Shown: positions 1 to 9,677, counted from the stretch's first letter. The stretch: 57,190 nucleotides of DNA from Niastella vici (GCF_002077945.1 NZ_LVYD01000079.1:1-57190), one strand, 5' to 3'. Notes: generated from the letters alone by a model not told the origin. Translations and numbers: made by a program.

Positions 1-509
1 ATGTGTTATAATCTGCTGATAGGCAATAAACGAAATATTATTTCTTACCCCACTGGTTAGGTATTCTTTACCTCCGCTTCTCTTTTTTATTACTGCTGGC
101 TACCATGTCTTTACCTTTTCTTTTGGTTGCCTTTTGGTTTGGGTAATATTGCCTTCACCTTTTTATTACCTTTTTTTAACCTAAAGGGTAAAGAAAAGGT
201 TAACCTAATATTGCCACAATACGACCACAACCAAACCACAACCTGATGGGAGTGGGGGTGTAGGGGGAATTTTTTTGCCAATTGGAAACAAGAATAACAT
301 GAATAATTTGAACAATGCTGTTTACGTTCAACCGGAACGCATTTACTCAATCACCTGGTATTAAAGAAGATCGAAAAATTGAAATATGCCGAATGGAAGA
401 AAAAGCATGCAGCTTAAATATTTGCGCCCTTAAAATACTCAAAGTATCCATTTCAAATTGCAGCTGTTTAATTTGAGAAATATATTATTTTGCAGAACCC
501 TTATAACTT
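1..509. other. Left-edge non-coding stretch
   Basis: I see no convincing gene here. A 79-codon reading frame on the minus strand (111-350) is low complexity, has no recognisable domain and is judged spurious. The stretch contains a short inverted repeat (TTAACCT near 176 and AGGTTAA near 197) and a direct repeat TAATATTGCC (near 144 and 206). Neither has a clear role. The last part is AT-rich and must hold the promoter of the lipoprotein gene starting at 510. Confidence 0.5.
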
Positions 510-1058
510 ATGAATCTATCTTACAAACAACTTTTCTCTTATTTACTTTCAGGTATTATATTTTTTTACTTAACTGCCGGTTGTAAAAAGGAGACATCTT
601 CTGATGATAGTGTTCACTTTTCGTTTAACGATAGTTTGCCTGCTATCTGTAAAATGCAACAAAGGCCCAATTATGACTTTATAGGAGGTTCAAATTGCGA
701 TTTTAGTGTGGCTAGAATGGGAAATTTCGGGACAGGTGAAGATGCATTGATCGGTATCTATGCTACCAAAGATTGTAATTTTATGACCTCCACTCTTCCT
801 TACACAACCAATTATTTTTTAGTGTCCGTAATTGTATATAACAAACCCTGGGACGCTGTTACTTACACATATAGCAAGAGCATACCGCCCGATACACTTG
901 GCAATACTCCTGGTGATCTTACCCTCACAATAACACAACGTGATAATTACCGCGTGAAGGGAACTATCAAAGGAACTATCTATCGGTCAAATGTGGGAAT
1001 GCGACTGTTCCCATCTAAATTTGACTGTACTTTTGACCTGGTGATCCCTCTTAAATAG
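510..1058 (+). CDS. Hypothetical secreted lipoprotein
   Basis: This is a 182-residue protein with a lipoprotein signal peptide: a hydrophobic stretch ends in the lipobox LTAGC with the acceptor Cys at residue 25, followed by Lys-Lys-Glu. The mature part is rich in beta-strand-forming and polar residues and has two further Cys (around 47 and 62) and a late Cys. I recognise no family. It is probably anchored in the outer or inner membrane facing the periplasm or surface. It is a single-gene unit, closed by a strong hairpin terminator 13 bases after its stop. The coding call is secure; the function is unknown. Confidence 0.8.
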   Translation: MNLSYKQLFSYLLSGIIFFYLTAGCKKETSSDDSVHFSFNDSLPAICKMQQRPNYDFIGGSNCDFSVARMGNFGTGEDALIGIYATKDCNFMTSTLPYTTNYFLVSVIVYNKPWDAVTYTYSKSIPPDTLGNTPGDLTLTITQRDNYRVKGTIKGTIYRSNVGMRLFPSKFDCTFDLVIPLK

Positions 1059-1071
1059 GAAAAGGCCTTTT

Positions 1072-1094
1072 GCCCCGCTTCGGTGGGGCTTTTT
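1072..1094 (+). terminator. Rho-independent terminator after the lipoprotein gene
   Basis: A seven-pair stem (GCCCCGC against GTGGGGC, one G-U pair) is closed by a TTCG tetraloop and followed at once by five T residues. This is a textbook intrinsic terminator in the plus direction. Confidence 0.85.
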
Positions 1095-1121
1095 ATTAAA
1101 CGAAGAGATACGCTGATACTC

Positions 1122-1835
1122 CTACTCACTCGCATGCAATCTTGCCAGCGCTTTCCTTATATCTTCTTCCTCTTCCTCCAGGTGGTTGATAATGCAAAAC
1201 CTTTTGATAGAGACATGCGCTCGGGGCGGTAATCCAGCTTCTTTCCGGGTTTCCTTTAGCATTTCCTGGGCTGTTTTTAGATGTATGCCCAGGATTTGGG
1301 CAACCTCAAATGGTCTGATGATCACCCGGTAAGGGCCAGGCCTTGAAGCCATGGCTTCACCGCTTTGATTCGCCTCATCCCAAAGCTTTGCGCGCATTTC
1401 CCGCGTTTCAATGCTTTCTACAATTCCCTTCCGAAGGTCAACTGCAAAATCCCTGAAACTTCTGAGTGGTTCGGCTGCTAATTCTTCCCTGGTTTTTGCA
1501 GGTAGTATCGTTAGGGGCGGTAAGGGTTCATAATCTTTAAGGGAAGCGAGAAACACCTGGATCAGCATTTCATCAATATCCATGTATTCACAAAACTGCT
1601 CCATTCTTACACGTATATTACAGTACATGATGCCCATTGCCTGCTCTATTTCATTCAGTAAATTACGGGCATCCGTAAAGTCAATGTTCATAATGTTCAT
1701 AACATCATCCGCCCTGACACTGATGGTAAGGAGCTGGCCAGGGTACAGTTCTGTGACCGTATTAAATTGTTCCATCATTTCATAATACCTGGTAACCGGG
1801 TTATCACGCGGAAAGTGTTTTTTGCGGCCTAACAT
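1122..1835 (-). CDS. Protein with a duplicated helical/HTH-like domain
   Basis: This is a 237-residue cytoplasmic protein without signal peptide. Two segments, residues about 37-97 and 170-231, match the same pattern: a basic strand, then V..I[LM].I....A...L.E, a hydrophobic turn, a basic residue, FC at 81-82 and 213-214, and a helix ending in an (I/L)-rich stretch. Single copies of this layout are very common in small Bacteroidota proteins and resemble a winged or helix-turn-helix DNA-binding fold, but I cannot name a Pfam family with certainty. The acidic run EEEEEE in the second copy sits where the first has DIDE. The gene stands alone and converges on the lipoprotein terminator. A DNA-binding or adaptor role is inference. 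Confidence 0.75.
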   Translation of the reverse strand: MLGRKKHFPRDNPVTRYYEMMEQFNTVTELYPGQLLTISVRADDVMNIMNIDFTDARNLLNEIEQAMGIMYCNIRVRMEQFCEYMDIDEMLIQVFLASLKDYEPLPPLTILPAKTREELAAEPLRSFRDFAVDLRKGIVESIETREMRAKLWDEANQSGEAMASRPGPYRVIIRPFEVAQILGIHLKTAQEMLKETRKEAGLPPRAHVSIKRFCIINHLEEEEEDIRKALARLHASE

Positions 1836-2128
1836 GGTTATGCTCGTTTAAAGGTTAAAAGAGATTTGATATAGTGCTAACCAACCAGGCCGCCAGCTTA
1901 CTGGCAGTTGAAACATTCCGAAGTCTTCCGGTAAAAAAAGCGCAGGAAAATGATAACCCGAACGGGTAACTGTAAAATACAAAATTATTTAATATTAAAA
2001 AGGAATATTTCCTGGCGGTATGGCGATTGAAGAAGAAAATGATCCGGGTTTATATCTTTGGGAAGCCTGGACTGGTGATCAAAGTCAGCAGCACGAGGTG
2101 AATAAAACCCCGTAATAAAATTTGATTT

Positions 2129-2461
2129 ATGAAAGACAAAAAATTTAAACTCCCTAAAGAGCAATTTAAGCAACTAATTAAAGGTATGGGTGCCTGTTTA
2201 GCCTCGGATAAAATCACAGTTGATGGACTTTTAGTAGGCTTTATGTACCGTGAAGAACTTCATTTTGAAGCAGATAGTGGATGGCGTTTTTATTCAGGTA
2301 CTGAAGATCAGGAATATGTCGATAATCCTGACAATTTGATGTATTATGATTTGAACACAATTGCTAATTATGATCCGGCTATAATACCCTATTTGCATTT
2401 AGAAACAGGAACCCAGTTGGAAAGAAATGAAGATAATACGTTTAGATATATTGTAGATTAA
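2129..2461 (+). CDS. DUF2185 / Imm33-like protein
   Basis: This 110-residue soluble protein matches the DUF2185 (Imm33-type) pattern closely: ACLASDKITVDG near the start, GWRFYSGTEDQEYVDNPDN in the middle, then a YDLNTIANYDP motif and a closing acidic stretch. The family is found both as stand-alone proteins of unknown function and as proposed immunity proteins of polymorphic toxin systems. No toxin, Rhs or secretion gene lies beside it, so an immunity role is not supported here. The start ATG follows an AT-rich leader. Family assignment is strong; the biological role is open. Confidence 0.85.
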   Translation: MKDKKFKLPKEQFKQLIKGMGACLASDKITVDGLLVGFMYREELHFEADSGWRFYSGTEDQEYVDNPDNLMYYDLNTIANYDPAIIPYLHLETGTQLERNEDNTFRYIVD

Positions 2462-2564
2462 ACTTGCTATAACTCACTGATCAATGCCGGTCCCTATGCC
2501 AGGCGTTTAAAAAAACGTATTGTATAAATAGGCAGATAAAAAATTAAGGTATAGCTTGTAACAT

Positions 2565-3845
2565 ATGAAAAAACTCCTGATCGCTTTCCTGTTCATTGGC
2601 ATCCATTCTCTTTGTATCTGTCAGCATACATCCGGTTCGGGCCGGTTTGGTAATACCCTATGGAAGTTTCAGACCGGAGGAAAAATATTTTCATCTCCAC
2701 TGCTATACCGTAATCTCATCCTTTTCGGCAGTGAAGACAATACATTCTACGCATTGGATACAGGCACGGGAAAACCAGCCTGGAAATTTAACACCCACGC
2801 ACCAGTGCATGGATCTCCGGCGGTATACGGCGGCAAAGTCTTTTTTGCCAGTTACGACGGTAATCTCTATGCAGTTGATGTGCGATCGGGCAGGTTGCAA
2901 TGGAAATTTCAAACCCGGGGTGAAAAAAAGGTAGGTGCAAAAGGGCTCTGGGGCATGAAGCCCATTACTGAGTATATGAACGACCCATTCGATTTCTTTC
3001 TTTCATCACCGGCGGTTGACTCAATAAACGAGCTGGTATATTTCGGAAGCGGCGATGGTAACCTGTATGCACTTCACCTAACAGATGGCAGGCAACAATG
3101 GCAATTTCCTACAGGCGGCATTATTCATACCAACCCCATCCTTTTTCAAAACACCCTTTATTTCGGCAGTTGGGACAGGTATTTGTATGCTGTTGACAGC
3201 CGTACCGGAAAGGAAAAATGGAAATTCCAGACCCGGGCCGATTCTGCCTACCACCATTTGCTGGAAGGCATTCAGGCTTCGCCGCTGGTCTTCGATAACC
3301 ATATCTTCTTTGGGGCAAGAGACGGTTATTTCTATGCATTGGATGCAGTAACGGGACAGTTAACCTGGAAATATTCAGCTAATAACTCCTGGATACTCAC
3401 CACTGCAACCGTTGCTGACAACGTCATTTACACCGGCACCTCCGACACCTACCTGCTGCTTGCCCTGGATGCCGCAACGGGCAAAGAAAAGTTCCGTACC
3501 GCTGCCAATGGGTATGTATATTCATCACCTGTTGTAGCTGGCAATACGATCTATTTCGGTGATTTCACCGGTCAATTGCTGGCGTTGGATATCGCGTCGG
3601 GAACAATTACCGACAGGTTCCAAACGCCGGGCCGGCAAAAGAATGCTGCTTCGATCCTGAATAACGGTAAACTCGATTTCGCCTATATGACACAGGGAAT
3701 GGACCTGGCCAATTACGCTACTACAGTAGCCGGCATGAACCGGCTATATACACTGGGACCCATTCTTTCTAAACCTGCGATAGGTAATGGCGTTATTTAT
3801 TTTGGCTCGGCCGACGGATCTCTTTACGCGGTGCGGCTTATTTAA
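2565..3845 (+). CDS. Secreted PQQ-type beta-propeller protein
   Basis: This is a 426-residue protein with a signal peptide (hydrophobic core followed by CQ near residue 20). The mature part is a run of PQQ-like beta-propeller blades. Each carries variants of the blade signature G.....YALD..TGK..WKF (for example FYALDTGTGKPAWKF, LYAVDVRSGRLQWKF, LYAVDSRTGKEKWKF), with about seven repeats up to the C-terminus. Such propellers occur in BamB and in many periplasmic binding proteins. It has no lipobox and no dehydrogenase active-site motif, so I do not call it BamB or a quinoprotein dehydrogenase. Its last eight bases overlap the stop of the convergent sensor kinase gene. The role is probably a protein-interaction scaffold. 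Confidence 0.85.
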   Translation: MKKLLIAFLFIGIHSLCICQHTSGSGRFGNTLWKFQTGGKIFSSPLLYRNLILFGSEDNTFYALDTGTGKPAWKFNTHAPVHGSPAVYGGKVFFASYDGNLYAVDVRSGRLQWKFQTRGEKKVGAKGLWGMKPITEYMNDPFDFFLSSPAVDSINELVYFGSGDGNLYALHLTDGRQQWQFPTGGIIHTNPILFQNTLYFGSWDRYLYAVDSRTGKEKWKFQTRADSAYHHLLEGIQASPLVFDNHIFFGARDGYFYALDAVTGQLTWKYSANNSWILTTATVADNVIYTGTSDTYLLLALDAATGKEKFRTAANGYVYSSPVVAGNTIYFGDFTGQLLALDIASGTITDRFQTPGRQKNAASILNNGKLDFAYMTQGMDLANYATTVAGMNRLYTLGPILSKPAIGNGVIYFGSADGSLYAVRLI

Positions 3846-6588
3846 ACTTTCCTTCCTTAAATTCTTTGGGCGTTACACCCAGCTTTGACCTGAATACAGT
3901 TGAAAAATAGGTAGCTGATGAAAAGCCCGTTTTGAAAGCAATTTCGGCAATGGAAAGATCTTCATGCTGCAGGTAATACTTTGCTTTTTTCAGCCGGGTA
4001 TTAACAATATATTCGTTCACATTGCATTCCATCAACGCTTTTATTTTTCTTGAAAGCTGTGCGGGTGAAATGTTCAGTTCGCGGCAAATGTCATCGATAC
4101 TGAAGGCATCATTGCTGATATTATTTTCAACGATCGCCGCAAATTCGCTAATGAATTTACGGTCTGTTTTTTTCTTCGTGATGTTATTTATACCGGGTAA
4201 TGTGTCGCTGGAATAATGCGCTTTGGATTTGTTCCTGTTATTCAATAAGGCAATAAGATGTTGCTCCAGTAATTGAAAATTGAAGGGCTTGGTAATATAA
4301 GCATCGGCCCCTGTTTTAAAGCCTTCTATTTTTTGATCGTCGGTACTGCGTGCAGTCAAAAGAATTATCGGTATATGCGCAGTACGCACATCCGATTTCA
4401 AAATGCTGGTTAGTTCAAGCCCGTTTTTACCGGGTATCACTATATCGCAAATGATAATGTCGGGCGTATTGTCGAAGGCTGCCTGCAGCGCCTTGCTGCC
4501 ATTGGCTGCTTCAATAACATCGTACCGGGCAGAAAGCCGGTTCGCTATAAATTGCCGCAGGTCGTCATTATCTTCTATGATCAGTATGCTGTTTTCTTTT
4601 CTGGTGTATACAGGTGCCTCTGTGGTTACAGGAAGACCGGGGTACAATTCGGTGGTATATATTTTAGCGTCTTCACTAATGATATTATTGGGAGCAGGGG
4701 GGGCTGCTATTTGTGCATCAACCTGCATGGCCATGAGCGGAAAACATACTTCAAACGTGGTGCCCTTACCCTTCTCGCTTTTAACCGTCACCGTGCCTTT
4801 ATGCAATTCTATCAGTTCTTTTGATAAAGCAAGTCCAAGCCCGGTTCCTTTATAATTTTCATATTCCCCCTGAAAAAAAGGATCAAAAGCATGCTGTATC
4901 ACTTCTGCCGACATACCAACCCCACTATCCTCGATCCTGATAACTGCGTTACTATTCTCCTGCATAAGGCTCACCTGTATAAATCCATTTTCTTTGGTGA
5001 ACTTAAATGCATTGGAGAGCATATTAAATATTACCTTATCCAGCATGCCGGCATCGAACCAGGCCGGTAATTTTCTTTCGGTTGTTATAAAACGAAGACT
5101 GATCTGCTTACTTTTCGCCAGATTGTTATACGACTCTACAATCTCATTTATAAAATCGACAAGATCATGTTGAGCGGCATTGACCGGCATTTTTTTAAAC
5201 TCTATTTTCCTGAAGTCCATAAGCTGGTTAACCAGCTTGTATAACCTCAAAACGTTCTTTTCGGCCAGTTTAACTGTTTGCCGCACACCCACAGGCAGCC
5301 TGGGATTATCAGCCACCTCTTCGAGCGGTGATAAAATAAGTGTCAGCGGTGTTCTGAATTCGTGCGAGATATTGGTAAAGAAGTTCAGTTTGGCCTGGTG
5401 CGCCTCCTCAGCTTTGGCCCCCATCTCGATCAACTGGTTCTTTTGTTCTTCGAGTTGATTTTTTTGCAAAGAGATTTCCCTGTTTTGTAATTCGAGCCGG
5501 TGGGTTATTTTCTTGTTCTCTTTTAGAAAATAATAGGAAAGGCCGCCTAATATCAGGGTGAGGCTAAGGGTAATGGCAATAATAAATATTACCGTTTCCT
5601 GGTTATGTGAAATAATGATCTGCCGGTCGAGTATTTTTTGCCTTTCTTCAATGTCATGCTGCTGACTGAGGAGCTTTTCGGCCTGCATTTTCATCAGCCT
5701 TACGTTGCCCGAATCTATTACCGTAGTAAAAAGCTGGTTTTCTTTTTTAAAAGGCTTGTTGCCTAAAATGTTCAGGGCCGTGAGTATCGCTTCCTTGCCG
5801 CCGGTGGGATACAGTACAGTAGCTACAATTCTTTTGTCGGTCACCATATCAAGCCCCATTCCATTTACCGGCAGCCCGTCGACCCCAATGATCTTTATCT
5901 TTTTATCAATTCCCAAACGCACACAGCTTTGATAGGCATCATTAGCCATGGCATCGTTATGTGCAAAGATGAGGTCGAAATTGCCGGCCTCTTTGATGGT
6001 ACTGTCAAAGTGTTGTGCATTTCCTGCCTTTGCTTTTTTCAGGAATTGTATACCGGGGTACCGCGAAATAACCTGCATAAATCCATTATGCCGGCCAATG
6101 AATGGAGACGCCTCTTCCGGCGCCGTTATTTCCATTACTTTTCCTTTTCCTTTCAGCAGGGATACGGCAAACTGGCCTGCATTCTGGCCCACCTCCACAT
6201 TTTCGGCCCCTATAAAAGCCGTGTATTTACCCGAGTTTGTTTTGCGGTCAATTAATAGAACAGGTATGCCTGCATCATATACCTTTTCAATGACAGGTGT
6301 AAGGGGGGCTACTTCGTTGGGCGACACAATCAACAGGTCGATGCCCTGTTTAAGCAATTCATTGATCTGCCCAACCTGGGTTGCACTGTTGCTGTTGGCA
6401 TTTTTATAAATGAATTGGATATCATTATGGAAAGAAAGCTCCCGGTTCATTTCGGCCAGCATGGTTTGCCGCCATTGATCATAGTCCATACACTGCGAAA
6501 AGGCGACAACATATTGCCTGCCCTTTGCATGGCGGGCACACGATACAGGCAGCATGGCTGCCAGCAGGAGAACTACAAATAACCTCAT
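3838..6588 (-). CDS. Hybrid two-component sensor with periplasmic sugar-binding domain
   Basis: This 916-residue protein joins a whole signalling pathway. It has a signal peptide, a type-I periplasmic binding domain of the ribose/LacI kind (about 27-300), a transmembrane helix (about 333-355) and a coiled linker. A HisKA motif ISHEFRTPLTL follows with phospho-His 409, then HATPase_c with the N box NMLSNAFKFT and GTGLGLAL, a receiver domain with phospho-Asp 715 and Lys in YITKPF, and a C-terminal AraC-type DNA-binding domain. This order is that of Bacteroidota HTCS regulators. The periplasmic-binding sensor type (rather than a two-bladed-propeller sensor) is that of the fructose-sensing BT1754 of Bacteroides thetaiotaomicron. 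It is divergent from the permease/GH32/SusCD cluster and most likely activates it in response to a free monosaccharide, probably fructose. The ligand is inferred from neighbours. Confidence 0.93.
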   Translation of the reverse strand: MRLFVVLLLAAMLPVSCARHAKGRQYVVAFSQCMDYDQWRQTMLAEMNRELSFHNDIQFIYKNANSNSATQVGQINELLKQGIDLLIVSPNEVAPLTPVIEKVYDAGIPVLLIDRKTNSGKYTAFIGAENVEVGQNAGQFAVSLLKGKGKVMEITAPEEASPFIGRHNGFMQVISRYPGIQFLKKAKAGNAQHFDSTIKEAGNFDLIFAHNDAMANDAYQSCVRLGIDKKIKIIGVDGLPVNGMGLDMVTDKRIVATVLYPTGGKEAILTALNILGNKPFKKENQLFTTVIDSGNVRLMKMQAEKLLSQQHDIEERQKILDRQIIISHNQETVIFIIAITLSLTLILGGLSYYFLKENKKITHRLELQNREISLQKNQLEEQKNQLIEMGAKAEEAHQAKLNFFTNISHEFRTPLTLILSPLEEVADNPRLPVGVRQTVKLAEKNVLRLYKLVNQLMDFRKIEFKKMPVNAAQHDLVDFINEIVESYNNLAKSKQISLRFITTERKLPAWFDAGMLDKVIFNMLSNAFKFTKENGFIQVSLMQENSNAVIRIEDSGVGMSAEVIQHAFDPFFQGEYENYKGTGLGLALSKELIELHKGTVTVKSEKGKGTTFEVCFPLMAMQVDAQIAAPPAPNNIISEDAKIYTTELYPGLPVTTEAPVYTRKENSILIIEDNDDLRQFIANRLSARYDVIEAANGSKALQAAFDNTPDIIICDIVIPGKNGLELTSILKSDVRTAHIPIILLTARSTDDQKIEGFKTGADAYITKPFNFQLLEQHLIALLNNRNKSKAHYSSDTLPGINNITKKKTDRKFISEFAAIVENNISNDAFSIDDICRELNISPAQLSRKIKALMECNVNEYIVNTRLKKAKYYLQHEDLSIAEIAFKTGFSSATYFSTVFRSKLGVTPKEFKEGKFK

Positions 6589-6817
6589 GTTGTACTGGCA
6601 ATCGTTTTGGTCTTATAAAAATGATATTTTTTTTAATACCAATGTTGAAAATCGTAGATCTGACCTTTAAAAATTGATCCTTTGTATTATTAAATACTTA
6701 GCATTCAGCTCATTAATAACAAAAATATAAATGACGAAAAAGTTAAAGTGATTGATTGAATTTTGAAAGGCCACAGGCCGCACCCGCAACTATTTTTGAC
6801 GGGTTAAGGCTTGTTAT
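6589..6817. promoter_or_regulatory. Divergent control region of the PUL
   Basis: This 229-base AT-rich gap separates the 5' ends of the sensor/regulator gene and the permease gene. It must contain both promoters and, by analogy with other PULs, the regulator's binding sites. I see no convincing TTTG/TAnnTTTG pair and no clear operator repeat, so the assignment rests on position alone. Confidence 0.6.
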
Positions 6818-8149
6818 ATGAATAAAAGGATTGTATTAACCTGGTCTATCGTAATAGCGCTTGGTGGTTTTTTATTTGGTTTTGACACGGCTGTTATTTC
6901 CGGCGCCGAGCAAACCATACAGCAATACTGGAACCTGAATACCATCGAGCATGGTCTTACCGTTTCCATCGCATTAATTGGTACAGTGATCGGTTCCCTG
7001 GTTGGCGGGTATCCGTGCGACCTGTGGGGCCGCAAAAAGACATTATATATTATCGCTGTTTTATACCTGATTTCTTCTTTGGGTACTGCACTCGCCACCA
7101 ACTGGTACCTGTTCCTTGTGTTTCGTTTGCTGGGCGGTTTAGGTGTGGGCGCCTCCTCTGTTACTGCCCCCATTTATATCTCAGAGATCTCTCCACCTTC
7201 CAAACGCGGTATGCTGGTAGGCTTATTCCAGTTCAACGTGGTATTCGGCATAGTGATCTCCTATCTTTCTAATTATTTGATTGGTTTAAATGGCGACAGC
7301 TCCTGGCGGCTGATGCTGGGGGTGCAGGCTGTTCCTTCTGTAGTATTCCTGCTTTTGCTGCAATTGGTACCTGAAAGCCCGCGCTGGCTCATTTTGAAAA
7401 AAGGAAAAATTGCAGAAGCGCGCGCTATATTCAAAATTGTTGAACCCGATAGCGCCGAAGAACTCGTTCACAGCATTGTACAAACGGGAACTACCGGCAA
7501 TATCCCTGAGGAACGCCCGGTACTGTTTACGGCAAAATACAAAACGCCTGTACTGCTGGCCATCCTGTTCGCCATATTTAACCAGGTATCGGGCATCAAT
7601 GCCATCATCTATTATGCACCGCGCATTTTTGAAATGACGGGTTTGGGCAAAAGTTCTTCCCTGTTATCGACAGCCGGACTGGGATTGATGAATTTTATGT
7701 TTACCCTGTTGGCTATGGGCTTTATTGACAGGGTAGGGCGGCGAAGCCTGATGATGATTGGTTCGGCCGGGTTGATCATTTCACTTGGCCTGGTATCTTA
7801 TTCTTTTTATCAGCAAAGTTTTAGTGTTTGGTCCGTACCCATTTTTCTTTTTGTATACATCGCATTTTTTGCTTTTTCACAGGGCGCTGTTATCTGGGTA
7901 TTTATTTCCGAAATATTTCCAACACCCGTAAGGGCAAAAGGTCAAACGCTTGGCAGCACCACGCATTGGGTAATGGCTGCAGTTATTGCCTTTACTTTTC
8001 CTTACCTGGCCGAAAAGGCGGGTGGCGGTAATACGTTTTTGTTTTTCGCCATTATGATGGTATTGCAATTACTTTTTGTATGGAAGCTGATGCCTGAAAC
8101 AAAAGGCAAATCACTTGAGCAAATCGAACATTCATTGATACTTCATTAA
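6818..8149 (+). CDS. Sugar:proton symporter, MFS sugar-porter family
   Basis: This 443-residue inner-membrane protein has twelve predicted helices. It carries the sugar-porter signatures: GR+K-type loop DLWGRKKT after helix 2, PESPRWL at the end of the first half, NQVSGINAIIYYAP in helix 7, DRVGRRS, and PETKGKSLEQIE at the C-terminus. The family (XylE/AraE/GLUT-like) imports monosaccharides with protons. It is the first gene of the rightward cluster and lies 10 bases before the GH32 gene. A permease of this kind (BT1758) sits in the Bacteroides fructan locus, so fructose (or glucose) released in the periplasm is the likely cargo. No sugar kinase gene accompanies it in this window. Confidence 0.93.
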   Translation: MNKRIVLTWSIVIALGGFLFGFDTAVISGAEQTIQQYWNLNTIEHGLTVSIALIGTVIGSLVGGYPCDLWGRKKTLYIIAVLYLISSLGTALATNWYLFLVFRLLGGLGVGASSVTAPIYISEISPPSKRGMLVGLFQFNVVFGIVISYLSNYLIGLNGDSSWRLMLGVQAVPSVVFLLLLQLVPESPRWLILKKGKIAEARAIFKIVEPDSAEELVHSIVQTGTTGNIPEERPVLFTAKYKTPVLLAILFAIFNQVSGINAIIYYAPRIFEMTGLGKSSSLLSTAGLGLMNFMFTLLAMGFIDRVGRRSLMMIGSAGLIISLGLVSYSFYQQSFSVWSVPIFLFVYIAFFAFSQGAVIWVFISEIFPTPVRAKGQTLGSTTHWVMAAVIAFTFPYLAEKAGGGNTFLFFAIMMVLQLLFVWKLMPETKGKSLEQIEHSLILH

Positions 8150-8159
8150 TAAATATTCA

Positions 8160-9677
8160 ATGTCATTATTCAAATATTTGTTTACTGTAACAGTTGTGTC
8201 CTGTTGCTTTTTATGCCGGGCACAGGGACAGGCGCTTACTAAACAATATTACAATGAGCCGCATCGTCTGCAGATCCACTTCACGCCAAAAGAACATTGG
8301 ATGAATGACCCCAATGGGATGGTGTATTACAACGGCGTATATCATTTGTTTTACCAGCACCACCCCGGCAGCACTGTTTTTGGGCCCATTCACTGGGGGC
8401 ATGCCACAAGCAGGGACCTTATTCACTGGCAACACCAGCCCATTGCTTTATATCCCGATAGTGCGGGCTATATTTTTTCAGGAAGTGCAGTGGTTGATCA
8501 TAAGAACACATCCCGCTTTGGTAAAAACGGGAAGGTTCCCCTGGTAGCTATTTTCACCCATCACAGTGTGAAAGGGGAGCAGGAAGGAAGAAACGATTTT
8601 CAAAATGAAAGCCTTGCGTACAGCCTCGATGAAGGACGAACATGGACAAAGTATAAATGCAATCCGGTGTTAAAAAATCCCGGCATCAAAGATTTTCGTG
8701 ATCCCAAAGTGAGCTGGAATGAAGTGGCCCATAAGTGGATCATGACATTGGCAACCCTGGACCACATTACGTTTTATTCTTCCCGTAATTTAAAAGACTG
8801 GACAAAAGAATCAGAATTCGGAAAAGGAACGGGCGCACATGGAGGCGTATGGGAATGCCCCGATCTGTTCTCCCTGAATTATCAGGGAAAAAAGATCTGG
8901 GTGTTGATTGTAAATATAAATCCCGGCGGTCCCAATGGCGGTTCCGGAACACAATATTTTGTGGGCGATTTTGATGGTCATCAATTCACGCCATTTGATA
9001 AGGAAACCAGGTGGCTCGATTATGGCCCCGATGAATATGCAGGCGTTACTTTTTCAAACACCGGCAATAGAAGACTTTTTTTAGGCTGGATGAGTAACTG
9101 GCAATATGCGCAGGTAGTTCCTACTCAAAAATGGAGAGGCGCAATGACTGTACCCCGTGAATTATCAATCAAAAAGGTAAATGGTAAATATTTACTGGCA
9201 TCAACACCGGTACCCGAAGTGAACAAATTATTCAACCGTTCATTCAAATTTAAAAACATACCGGCGACCAACTTTGAGCTCACTGCAAAAACAGGAAAAT
9301 TGACGGGGCCTGCCCTGATAAAAATGACTGGCGCTCAACTGAAAGATCTTTCGATCACCCTTTCCAATTCATTACATCAAAAGCTGATCGTTGGTTTTGA
9401 TGAAAGCAAAAATGAATTTTTTATTGATAGGACCCAATCGGGAAACGTTGGGTTTGAAAAAGATTTTGGAAAAAGGCATACAGCGCCGCGGCTTCTTCAA
9501 ACACCCAATTTTAATTGCACGCTTATTATTGATAAGGCTTCTGTTGAATTGTTCGAAGGAGATGGACTTACGGTAATGACTGCTATCTTTTTCCCTGATG
9601 AAGATTATTCTGATATCAGCATTCAGTCAAAATCAGCACTCAACATGGAGAGCCTGACGGTTTCGTCTCAAAACTAA
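8160..9677 (+). CDS. GH32 beta-fructosidase (levanase/inulinase/invertase type)
   Basis: This 505-residue secreted enzyme has a signal peptide ending near AQGQA. It has the five-bladed GH32 propeller with catalytic nucleophile Asp50 in WMNDPNG, the transition-state stabiliser in FRDPKV (Asp181) and the acid/base Glu232 in WECPDLF. A C-terminal beta-sandwich (about 365-500) follows, as usual in GH32. The family hydrolyses beta-linked fructose from sucrose, inulin or levan. Exo versus endo action cannot be read from sequence by eye. It is 10 bases downstream of the permease and so in the same operon. Its presence is the main reason to call this a fructan locus. Confidence 0.95.
   Translation: MSLFKYLFTVTVVSCCFLCRAQGQALTKQYYNEPHRLQIHFTPKEHWMNDPNGMVYYNGVYHLFYQHHPGSTVFGPIHWGHATSRDLIHWQHQPIALYPDSAGYIFSGSAVVDHKNTSRFGKNGKVPLVAIFTHHSVKGEQEGRNDFQNESLAYSLDEGRTWTKYKCNPVLKNPGIKDFRDPKVSWNEVAHKWIMTLATLDHITFYSSRNLKDWTKESEFGKGTGAHGGVWECPDLFSLNYQGKKIWVLIVNINPGGPNGGSGTQYFVGDFDGHQFTPFDKETRWLDYGPDEYAGVTFSNTGNRRLFLGWMSNWQYAQVVPTQKWRGAMTVPRELSIKKVNGKYLLASTPVPEVNKLFNRSFKFKNIPATNFELTAKTGKLTGPALIKMTGAQLKDLSITLSNSLHQKLIVGFDESKNEFFIDRTQSGNVGFEKDFGKRHTAPRLLQTPNFNCTLIIDKASVELFEGDGLTVMTAIFFPDEDYSDISIQSKSALNMESLTVSSQN

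Noticed and set aside
111..350. 79-codon open frame on the minus strand near the left edge
   Set aside because: Low-complexity composition, no domain, no signal peptide and no plausible promoter; it looks like a chance frame.
2565..3845. BamB or quinoprotein dehydrogenase
   Set aside because: Blade repeats are present but there is no lipobox, no catalytic or cofactor motif, and the context does not suggest either.
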